Source: a candidate division TA06 bacterium
GTDB taxonomy: Bacteria > Hydrothermota > DG-26 > E44-bin18 > JADFOU01
NCBI GenBank assembly: GCA_022562655.1
Contig: JADFOU010000024.1
Location: 1 to 12,989, forward strand
Length of the DNA: 12,989 bases
Reading direction: 5' to 3'
The stretch's first letter is position 1. Every line of letters begins with the position of its first letter. Positions 7,007 to 12,572 of this stretch are shown here, one piece after another. Under the pieces are notes generated by a model. That model had not been told where the DNA came from. It worked only from the letters and a program-made list of their open reading frames with translations, and ran no database searches. The position numbers and the translations under genes were made by a program.

Positions 7007-7407
7007 CAACCTTCCTTTTGTCCGCCTGAGGCGGACTTGACCAGTGAAGGAAGCTTTTTCAAGAACTCTGGACGAGAGAAGACCTCCGTACATCCCAAAC
7101 TCTTCGCCTTCTTCATAACCTTTTTCTCGGTATGACGGCTAAAGGCGAAAATAGGAATATCCTTCGTCGCCTTTTCCTTTCTAACCCTCTGGATGATCTT
7201 CAGTCCATCATGGAGAAAATTGAGATCCAAAATAATCATGCGTGGAATTGTTGTTTGAAGGATCCGAAGGGCATCGGGTTCCGAAACGATCACTTGAAAA
7301 GAATATCCTAACTGTTTCAGCAGAGCTCCAATCTTAACGCTGAGGAAAAGGTCACTCACGAGTATGAGGATCTGACGATTCAGCGAGGTCTTTTCTCTTT
7401 CAACCAT
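7006..7407 (-). CDS. Stand-alone response-regulator receiver-like protein, degenerate
   Basis: This is a 133-residue single-domain protein with the receiver (CheY-like) pattern: strand ILILVSD at 13-19, MIILDLN at 57-63 with the expected phosphorylation site Asp61, PIFAFSRH at 85-92 with Ser90 in the Thr/Ser position, and EVFSRPEFLKKL at 108-119. Two key positions are altered. Only one acidic residue (Asp19) stands in the N-terminal acidic pocket, and the near-invariant Lys before Pro113 is Arg112. It has no DNA-binding output domain. Its stop codon overlaps the ATG of the CPBP protease by one base, so it is made together with the protease and probably acts by protein contact. No histidine kinase is seen. 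The ATG at 7407 has a poor ribosome binding site. Its last residues (SASGGQ) are encoded by a palindromic repeat. Confidence 0.75.
   Translation of the reverse strand: MVEREKTSLNRQILILVSDLFLSVKIGALLKQLGYSFQVIVSEPDALRILQTTIPRMIILDLNFLHDGLKIIQRVRKEKATKDIPIFAFSRHTEKKVMKKAKSLGCTEVFSRPEFLKKLPSLVKSASGGQKEG
7020..7036. repeat. 17-bp perfect palindrome inside the 3' end of the receiver gene
   Basis: GTCCGCCT-G-AGGCGGAC is a perfect palindrome around position 7028. It encodes the C-terminal tail of the receiver protein just before the stop and lies at the ribosome binding region of the protease gene. The half-site AGGCGGAC recurs at 281-288, which suggests a dispersed repeat family that has inserted into the gene end. 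Confidence 0.6.
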
Positions 7408-7429
7408 AGAATAAAGTCAATGCTCAATT

Positions 7430-7486
7430 CAGGTTAAAGAAAATTCGAATTATTAAACCTGCATTGATTTTTTGAATTGTCAATTC
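7430..7486. repeat. Nested inverted repeats between the thioredoxin-like gene and the receiver gene
   Basis: CAGGTT at 7430-7435 pairs with AACCTG at 7456-7461 around an inner AATTCGAATT palindrome, and GAATTG-T-CAATTC at 7474-7486 is a perfect 13-bp palindrome over the stop of the thioredoxin-like gene. The minus-strand TTGACA at 7484-7479 could be a -35 element for the receiver operon, but the best -10-like TTTAAT lies 20 bases on, too far for a standard promoter. Function is undetermined; either operator-like sites or a weak attenuating hairpin would fit. Confidence 0.35.
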
Positions 7487-8553
7487 TTATTTTCAGGTAC
7501 AACACAGGCTGTAACAAAAGTGAATGCATAGGCAGAAAATCCTTTAGATTCTGAGGTAAGTTCCAAATCATAGGTTCCAAAATTATTGTTCTTAAGGAGA
7601 CGATACATTCTCGGTTCGTCGATCATGAGATAACTTTTTCCTTCAGAATCGTAGAGAACATCGTCCCCTTTGTTCTTGTCTGAAAGAGGTTGCCCATCCT
7701 GTGTAATGAAGACCTTGATCCCATTCTCTCCTTCTGGCTTAATCACCAGATTCACTTCGGCAGCAGTATATCGAAGGGAAAGGGAACCCTTTCCCTCCCC
7801 TGAATATCGGATGCTCTCCGCTCCATTCAACCATTTGCCTTGAAGATAAAAGATATCCTCTTCCCGTTTTGCAGGGGGAGAGTATCCCACCAACTTTCCT
7901 GGACGAAACCCTTCTCGATTCCCAATCCTCCCCCTCTGATATCCCAGGTAGAGTTCCGGGGTAACCCGGTAACAGACTGCGCCCGGTATATCCGTGGGGC
8001 GAATCGGCGACATCGGTTCAGCAAAATCAAGGTCTGGATTCAATTCTTTAAGTAAACCCTGGATAGCCTCCTCTGTTTCCTCATAGTTCCCCTCACCAAA
8101 GTGAGAATAGCGGATCACCCCATCTTTATCTATGAGATATTTGGTAGGCCAGTAACGGTTGGCAAAAGCTCGCCAGGTCCGATATTGATTATCTAAAACA
8201 ACCGGATAAGGAATGTCAAACTTCTTCACGGCTGCTATTACATTCTCACCCTCACGACTGAATTGAAATTCCGGGGCATGAATGCCGATGATAACAAGTC
8301 CTTGATCATTGTATCGCTTGTGCCACGCCTTGACATAAGGAAGGGTTCGGATACAGTTGATACAGGTATATTCCCAGAAGTCAATGAGCACAACCTTCCC
8401 TCGCAAATCTTTCAACTTTAACGGTTCCGAATTGATCCACTCCCCGGGCGAAATCTCCGGTGCAAAGATCTTCGGTTTCATTTCGATCTGGAAACTGCCG
8501 AATAATACAAAGGGGAGCACCAACCCTGACGAGAAGATCTGAATTCCAATCAA
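7480..8553 (-). CDS. DipZ/TlpA-type thioredoxin-like protein with a C-terminal beta domain
   Basis: With the TTG start at 8553 the protein is 357 residues. An N-terminal hydrophobic segment (about 3-22) serves as an uncleaved anchor or signal. The thioredoxin-like domain follows, with the active site WEYTCINC at 60-67 (Cys64, Cys67), GIHAPEFQFSRE at 90-101 and the cis-proline region RYWPTKYLID at 133-142. The remaining 150 residues match the beta-rich C-terminal domain of DipZ. The WEYTCINC signature is characteristic of the DipZ group, which moves electrons to extracytoplasmic disulfides, but the CcdA-like membrane domain is missing, so its electron source must be separate. The frame extends up to another TTG at 8652. 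I prefer 8553 because AAGGAG lies 6 bases before it and because the longer form would overlap the small ORF at 8628-8783. Confidence 0.82.
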   Translation of the reverse strand: MIGIQIFSSGLVLPFVLFGSFQIEMKPKIFAPEISPGEWINSEPLKLKDLRGKVVLIDFWEYTCINCIRTLPYVKAWHKRYNDQGLVIIGIHAPEFQFSREGENVIAAVKKFDIPYPVVLDNQYRTWRAFANRYWPTKYLIDKDGVIRYSHFGEGNYEETEEAIQGLLKELNPDLDFAEPMSPIRPTDIPGAVCYRVTPELYLGYQRGRIGNREGFRPGKLVGYSPPAKREEDIFYLQGKWLNGAESIRYSGEGKGSLSLRYTAAEVNLVIKPEGENGIKVFITQDGQPLSDKNKGDDVLYDSEGKSYLMIDEPRMYRLLKNNNFGTYDLELTSESKGFSAYAFTFVTACVVPENKN

Positions 8554-8627
8554 TTTTCTCTCCTTTTTCAATCCAGTCTTCCTGATGATAACCGCAGGAT
8601 CCCATAGGTTCAAATCAGAATTTACCC

Positions 8628-8783
8628 CTACAACTTTCTCCTTTGTCGCCAAATCAAAATCTTCTCGGCATGCTCCTCTTCATGCTCAAAGGTTACTCGT
8701 ATCAGTTCTTCCACTATTGACACCATTTTCCAGGGACAGATCCCTTTATGATCCAATTTTACCAAAAGTTCTTCTCTATGCAT
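8628..8783 (-). CDS. Small 51-residue ORF, possible DinB-like or ferritin-like remnant
   Basis: An ATG at 8783 opens a 51-codon frame ending at TAG 8628. The product begins MHREELLVKLDHKG and ends HEEEHAEKILIWRQRRKL. The ATG lies 3 bases after the stop of the MDR oxidoreductase gene, and GGAGG sits 11 bases upstream inside that gene's last codons. The HEEEHAEKI helix resembles the C-terminal metal-binding helix of DinB-like proteins and also the EEEHAEKL helix of ferritin-like proteins. At 51 residues it is far too short for either complete fold. It could be a true small protein or the decayed remainder of a larger gene. The family is not established. Confidence 0.4.
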   Translation of the reverse strand: MHREELLVKLDHKGICPWKMVSIVEELIRVTFEHEEEHAEKILIWRQRRKL

Positions 8784-8786
8784 GGG

Positions 8787-9821
8787 CTATGAGACCTCCA
8801 AAACCAGCTTCCCAAACTGCTTCCGATCCTCCATCCGCTGTTGGGCTTTTCCTGCCTCCTTCAGGGGAAAGACCTGATCCACAACGGGTTTCAATTTTCC
8901 CTTCTCGAAAAATTTGAGGAGATGGAGAAGGTCCCCTTTTGAACCCATAAAGGATCCGTAGAGGACAAGGTTTTTAGAATAGAGATAACGGAGGTCAGTC
9001 ATCGCCTGATACCCCGTGGTGGCACCACAGGTGACAAGCCTTCCCCTTCTTGCAAGACTCAAAATGCTCTTTTCCCAGGTCTCCTGCCCTGTATTCTCAA
9101 AGACTACTTCCACACCTTTCTTATGGGTCAATCGCTTCACCTCTTGAGCAAAATCGGCCTGGGTATAGTGAATCAGATCATCTGCCCCCAACGCCTTCGC
9201 CTTTTCCAACTTCTCCTCTGTGCTTGCTGTAGCAATCACCCGAGCACCGATCATTTTTGCAATCTGAATACCTGCACTCCCTACACCACTTCCTCCTGCA
9301 AGGATCAGAACATCCTCTCCGACCTTGAGTTGGGCTTGGGTTACCAACATATGCCATGCGGTGAGGAAGACAAGAGGGATTGAAGCCGCTTCATCAAAAC
9401 TCAAGTCTCCGGGTTTCGGAATCACATTCACCCCGGGGACCTTCACATACTCGGCATATCCCCCGTCGATTTTGTAAGCCCCGAGAATCTGATACTCGCG
9501 GCAGTCATTATCTCTCCCACTCAGACATTCCAGGCAGCGGCCGCAGGTAACCCCCGGGGAAACAAGAACTTCATTCCCAGCCTTTACATTCCGAACCCCA
9601 TCTCCCACATCAGCAACAACCCCTGAGATATCACATCCCAAGATATGAGGAAAGGGAATCTTAATTCCAGGCAGACCTTCTCGAATAAAGATATCAATAT
9701 GGTTGAGGGCGCAAGACTTGACCTGGATCAGAACCTCATCTGGAGAGATCTTCGGTTCCGGCGCCTCCTCATATTTTAATTTCTCGACTCCTCCATGTTC
9801 ATGAATCCTGACTGCTTTCAT
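8787..9821 (-). CDS. Zinc-containing MDR oxidoreductase (alcohol dehydrogenase / quinone oxidoreductase family)
   Basis: This 344-residue medium-chain dehydrogenase/reductase is full length. It is expected to be a cytoplasmic NAD(P)H-dependent oxidoreductase acting on an alcohol, aldehyde or enone. The N-terminal GroES-like half shows CALNHIDIFIREG at 37-49 and LGCDISGVVADVG at 61-73. The structural zinc lobe has Cys93, Cys96, Cys99 and Cys107. The Rossmann half carries the nucleotide-binding AGGSGVGSAGIQIAK at 175-189. The usual GHE of zinc-dependent alcohol dehydrogenases is GCD (62-64), and the NHID pattern at 40-43 is like quinone oxidoreductases. Catalytic zinc is therefore uncertain even though the structural site is intact. 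The ATG at 9821 has only a weak, distant GAAGG. A large hairpin repeat separates it from the upstream amidohydrolase gene. Confidence 0.88.
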   Translation of the reverse strand: MKAVRIHEHGGVEKLKYEEAPEPKISPDEVLIQVKSCALNHIDIFIREGLPGIKIPFPHILGCDISGVVADVGDGVRNVKAGNEVLVSPGVTCGRCLECLSGRDNDCREYQILGAYKIDGGYAEYVKVPGVNVIPKPGDLSFDEAASIPLVFLTAWHMLVTQAQLKVGEDVLILAGGSGVGSAGIQIAKMIGARVIATASTEEKLEKAKALGADDLIHYTQADFAQEVKRLTHKKGVEVVFENTGQETWEKSILSLARRGRLVTCGATTGYQAMTDLRYLYSKNLVLYGSFMGSKGDLLHLLKFFEKGKLKPVVDQVFPLKEAGKAQQRMEDRKQFGKLVLEVS

Positions 9822-9830
9822 AGTAGAATT

Positions 9831-9885
9831 CAGCCTTCAGCGATCAGCTTTCAGCTTCTGGCTGAATGCTGACTGCTGACTGCTA
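9831..9885. repeat. Large near-perfect stem-loop of GCTGA units
   Basis: Left arm 9831-9855 and right arm 9861-9885 are each 25 bases and pair along most of their length, with a 5-base loop (9856-9860). Each arm is itself made of 7- to 8-base units of the type GCTGAAn/GCTGACT. The element fills almost the whole 71-base gap between the amidohydrolase stop and the MDR gene start. It has no U-tract; it matches the dispersed CAGCTTTCAGC-type intergenic repeats of uncultured deltaproteobacteria and may stop or slow transcription or stabilise message ends. Confidence 0.7.
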
Positions 9886-9892
9886 TCAGCTT

Positions 9893-11059
9893 TTATATTA
9901 GGTATCTCTCTATCCCCCTCATCAGAATCTCCACACCAATGGAGAGGGCCTCCTCATCAAAATTGAATCTGGAGGAGTGATGGGAGTAGTTGAGCCCTTT
10001 CGAATCATTTGCAGACCCAACAAAGATGAAGCATCCCGGAACTTGATTCAGGAAAAAGGAAAAATCCTCCCCACCCATGGTCCGCTCCCCTTCTAAGACA
10101 TTCTCTTCCCCCACCACTTCAACCACAGCCTCTCGAGCCAGAGCCGTCATCCTGGGGTCATTGATGGTGGGAAGACAGACCTGTCGATAGTCCAATTTGT
10201 AAGATGCCCCCATGGCTGAGGATACCCCCTTCACAATTTCTTCTAAACGCTTCGGCATCTCATCCCGAATTTTTAAAGAATACGTCCGCACCGTCCCTTT
10301 CATCACTACTTCATTGGCAATGACATTAAAGGCGGTCCCTCCTTGAATGGCTCCAATGGTTACGACTGCTGTATCAAGGGGGGAGACATTCCGACTCACT
10401 AAAGTCTGGAGTGCTGTAATCACCTGTCCTGCGGTAACAATGGGATCAATCGTCGTTTCTGGCATCGCCCCATGCCCTCCCTTTCCAATTATCTTCAACT
10501 CAAACTCATCCACAGCGGCAAGGATTGGCCCCGGCGTGACCGCCACCTTTCCTACAGGTAGATTGTTCCAGAGATGGAGTCCCAGGGCAGCGTCCACCTT
10601 TGGATTCTCCAATACTCCCTCCTCAATCATCCGGTGAGCCCCATTCCCTCCTTCTTCTGCAGGCTGGAAGACAAATTTCAAAGTCCCTTTAAGATCCTTC
10701 TTCTCAATCATCTTCTTCGCCGTCATCAAAAGCATAGAAGTATGCCCATCGTGTCCACAGGCATGCATCACCCCTTCATTCTTTGATTTATACTCCACAT
10801 CGTTCTCTTCACGAATAGGCAAGGCATCCATATCCGCCCGGACCAATAGGGTCTTTCCGCCTTCTTCACCCTTGAGTAGCCCCATGACCCCTGTTCCTGC
10901 GATCTTTTTCTGAATAGGGTATCCAAACTCTGAAAGTTTTCGAGCCACCACTTCCGAGGTCCTCTCCTCCTGGTATGCTAATTCTGGATGCTCGTGAAAA
11001 TCCCTTCTCCATTCAATGAGCGCTTTCTTCTCCACACTACTTAGAGATACTTTAGCCAT
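9893..11059 (-). CDS. M20-family amidohydrolase (N-acyl amino acid / hippurate hydrolase type)
   Basis: This 388-residue cytoplasmic metallo-amidohydrolase belongs to the M20D group (IAA-amino acid, hippurate and N-acyl-amino acid hydrolases), which cleaves an acyl group from an amino acid nitrogen. It shows RRDFHEHPELAYQE at 18-31, the metal motif MHACGHDGHTSM at 98-109 (Cys101, His103), QPAEEGG at 132-138 (Glu136/137), GLHLWNNLP at 160-168 (His162), the dimerisation-domain GGHGAMP at 194-200, MGGEDFSFF at 328-336 and SHHSSRF at 359-365 (His361). All expected ligands are present, so it should be active. The ATG at 11059 has GGGAG 5 bases upstream. It follows the acyl-CoA dehydrogenase gene by 48 bases, so the two may be co-transcribed. 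The precise substrate cannot be told from sequence. Confidence 0.92.
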   Translation of the reverse strand: MAKVSLSSVEKKALIEWRRDFHEHPELAYQEERTSEVVARKLSEFGYPIQKKIAGTGVMGLLKGEEGGKTLLVRADMDALPIREENDVEYKSKNEGVMHACGHDGHTSMLLMTAKKMIEKKDLKGTLKFVFQPAEEGGNGAHRMIEEGVLENPKVDAALGLHLWNNLPVGKVAVTPGPILAAVDEFELKIIGKGGHGAMPETTIDPIVTAGQVITALQTLVSRNVSPLDTAVVTIGAIQGGTAFNVIANEVVMKGTVRTYSLKIRDEMPKRLEEIVKGVSSAMGASYKLDYRQVCLPTINDPRMTALAREAVVEVVGEENVLEGERTMGGEDFSFFLNQVPGCFIFVGSANDSKGLNYSHHSSRFNFDEEALSIGVEILMRGIERYLI

Positions 11060-11080
11060 CTTTTCTCCCTTTAGATAAAT

Positions 11081-11098
11081 TACTGCTACTGCTACTGC
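11081..11098. repeat. Three tandem copies of a hexamer between ACAD and amidohydrolase genes
   Basis: TACTGC is repeated three times without interruption at 11081-11098, followed by a partial CTAC. It occupies the 48-base gap just upstream of the amidohydrolase ribosome binding site (which is at about 11065-11070). Hexamer arrays of this GCAGTA type are intergenic repeats; copy number would be prone to change by slippage. Confidence 0.7.
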
Positions 11099-11107
11099 CT
11101 ACTATTT

Positions 11108-12184
11108 TCAGCCCTCTTTTCCCCTCTCAAAAATCTCTTTGGCAATGATGAGCCGTTGAATCTGGCTCGTTCCTTCGTAGATTTGGAAGACCTTTGCATC
11201 CCGCATCAACTTTTCTACCGGGTACTCATGGGAATAGCCATACCCCCCAAAGACCTGGACGGCATCGGTCGCTACTCGCATTGCCATATCCGCCGCAAAA
11301 GCCTTGGCATAAGCAGCTTCCAGAGTATTCCTCTTTCCCTGATCGATGGTCCATGCCGATAGCCAGACCAGGAGTCTTGCCGCTTCTATATCCTTCGCCA
11401 TATCGGCGATCATAAAACTCACCCCTTCATGTTTATAAATGGGAACCCCAAATGCAGTTCGTTCCTTCGCATAACGGATGGCGTGCTTCATCGCCGTCCG
11501 GGCAAGACCCACGGCTCCCGCTGAGATAGCGGGCCTTGAGTGATCAAAGCCCCTCATCGTGATTTTCCACCCCTCTCCCTCACCTCCCAACCGATTCTTC
11601 TCTGGAACCTTCACCTCATTGAAAGTCACTGCCCTCGTATCCGAGCACTTTTGACCCATATTATTCTCCTTCTTCCCCACCTCAATCCCCGGAGTATCCC
11701 GATCCACAATAAAAGAGGTCATTCCTTTGTAACTCTTTTCAGGATCTGTATAAGTCACCACATAATACCAGTCCGCAACCCCCCCATTGGTAATCCACAC
11801 CTTACTCCCATTGATCACATACTCGTTATTATATCGTTTGGCTAAGGTCTTGATCCCCTTTACATCCGATCCTGCATCCGGTTCTGTGATGCAGTACGCC
11901 GCCAATCGAAACTCCTCCGCCATAGGAGTGAGATAACGCTTTTTCTGCTCTTCACTTCCAGCAAGAATGAGAGGCATCTCAGAGAGATTGTTTACCTCGA
12001 TGGTGGCATTAAACCCTGTGCATCCCGCTGAGATCTCTTCTGTAATCAGGCAGTCCTCTAAAGCCCCAAGCCCCAGCCCGCCGTACTCTGGAGGAATACG
12101 GATATTCATCAACCCGATCTCCCACGCCTTCTTGACGATCTGTTGGGTGATCGTGCTCGCGCCCTGTTTGGCCTTTCCGGTCAT
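11108..12184 (-). CDS. Acyl-CoA dehydrogenase (MCAD-like), N-terminus replaced at a junction
   Basis: This FAD enzyme of beta-oxidation introduces the alpha-beta double bond into an acyl-CoA and passes electrons to ETF. The authentic part begins at about residue 16 (IVKKAWEIGLMN) and is complete to the C-terminus. It has AYCITEPDAGSD at 96-107 (signature 1), NMGQKCSDTRAVTF at 175-188, the FDHSRPAISAGAVGLA stretch, QVFGGYGYSHEYPVEKLMRD at 310-329 (signature 2) and IYEGTSQIQR at 335-344, where Glu337 matches the catalytic base of medium-chain enzymes. The sequence resembles MCAD throughout. Residues 1-16, TGKAKQGASTITQQ, are not ACAD sequence but a penicillin-binding-protein glycosyltransferase motif, and about 40 normal N-terminal residues are missing. 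The ATG at 12184 is therefore probably not the native start. The true gene continues off a broken or misassembled end. Confidence 0.85.
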   Translation of the reverse strand: MTGKAKQGASTITQQIVKKAWEIGLMNIRIPPEYGGLGLGALEDCLITEEISAGCTGFNATIEVNNLSEMPLILAGSEEQKKRYLTPMAEEFRLAAYCITEPDAGSDVKGIKTLAKRYNNEYVINGSKVWITNGGVADWYYVVTYTDPEKSYKGMTSFIVDRDTPGIEVGKKENNMGQKCSDTRAVTFNEVKVPEKNRLGGEGEGWKITMRGFDHSRPAISAGAVGLARTAMKHAIRYAKERTAFGVPIYKHEGVSFMIADMAKDIEAARLLVWLSAWTIDQGKRNTLEAAYAKAFAADMAMRVATDAVQVFGGYGYSHEYPVEKLMRDAKVFQIYEGTSQIQRLIIAKEIFERGKEG

Positions 12185-12223
12185 CAGCAGACGGACGATG
12201 GCGCGGACGATGCCGCCGACGAA
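12135..12223 (-). pseudogene. Fragment of a class A PBP glycosyltransferase (GT51) at the junction
   Basis: The minus-strand frame from 12223 encodes GIVRAIVRLLMTGKAKQGAS followed by TITQQIVK. This fits the GT51 region of class A penicillin-binding proteins, whose hallmark is (Q)GASTITQQ preceded by a GI(F/V)RA helix. Nearly all third codon positions here are G or C, unlike the dehydrogenase downstream. Upstream the frame is closed by TGA at 12226-12224, and downstream it runs directly into the dehydrogenase at a shared IVKK. Only about 30 codons exist, with no usual HHGVD context, so this is a fragment created at a breakpoint, not a gene. A plus-strand frame through the same bases, ending at TGA 12256, is an alternative reading. 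Confidence 0.5.
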
Positions 12224-12252
12224 TCAACACCGCAATCCGCAGGAGAACCGAC

Positions 12253-12459
12253 ATGACAGATCCGCACGGGGTGATCGACGCGAAGGTTAGGTACGCGTTC
12301 GTCAAAAGCTATGCCGCATACAAAACGGCCATCCGCATGGGAGCATCTGAGGCCGAGGCAGAATCGGCGAGGAATAAGGTTCTGCTTCGCGGGTTCGCCG
12401 CCATCCCCGACCACGAGGCGGACGCCATCCTCAAGGAGTTCGGGCTCAGCGATGCGTGA
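12253..12459 (+). CDS. 68-residue hypothetical protein in GC-rich segment
   Basis: The ATG at 12253 has AGGAG 7 bases upstream. The product begins MTDPHGVIDAKVRYAF, is mostly predicted helix (KSYAAYKTAIRMGASEAEAE at 18-37) and ends ILKEFGLSDA. There are no cysteines or membrane segments. The ATG overlaps a TGA (12254-12256) that closes a plus-strand frame open from the left, which would fit a coupled gene pair if the left part of that frame is real. Base composition and strand differ from all genes to the left. No family is recognised; small helical proteins of this kind are frequent in phage, plasmid and GC-rich accessory DNA. Confidence 0.55.
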   Translation: MTDPHGVIDAKVRYAFVKSYAAYKTAIRMGASEAEAESARNKVLLRGFAAIPDHEADAILKEFGLSDA

Positions 12460-12473
12460 CAGATTTCACTCGA

Positions 12474-12490
12474 CCCGAGAAGTTCTCGGG
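12474..12490. terminator. Perfect palindromic hairpin after the 68-residue ORF
   Basis: CCCGAGA-AGT-TCTCGGG forms a 7-bp stem with a 3-base loop, 15 bases beyond the stop of the small ORF. The next gene's ribosome binding site is 70 bases further. There is no T-run after the stem, so it is at best a weak or U-tract-less terminator, or a processing hairpin. Confidence 0.35.
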
Positions 12491-12572
12491 CGGGAGCGGC
12501 GAGCCGGGGGCGATTTTCGTGCGATTCTCGCCTCCGGTCGTCGCCTTCGAATCTCAATTACTAGGAGATAAC

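Noticed and set aside
7007..7093. Longer N-terminus for the protease (29 extra residues)
   Set aside because: It would read through the end of the receiver gene out of frame; the ATG at 7006 has a good ribosome binding site and gives a proper membrane anchor.
7408..7484. Sigma-70 promoter for the receiver operon
   Set aside because: A TTGACA is present, but the nearest TATAAT-like hexamer is 20 bases away and the box overlaps a palindrome, so the call would be weak.
12131..12256. Plus-strand frame ending DDAADESTPQSAGEPT with an ATGA overlap to the next ORF
   Set aside because: It could be the end of a gene coupled to the 68-residue ORF, but its left part runs through dehydrogenase sequence and its middle is antisense to the GT51 motif, so no start or extent can be assigned.
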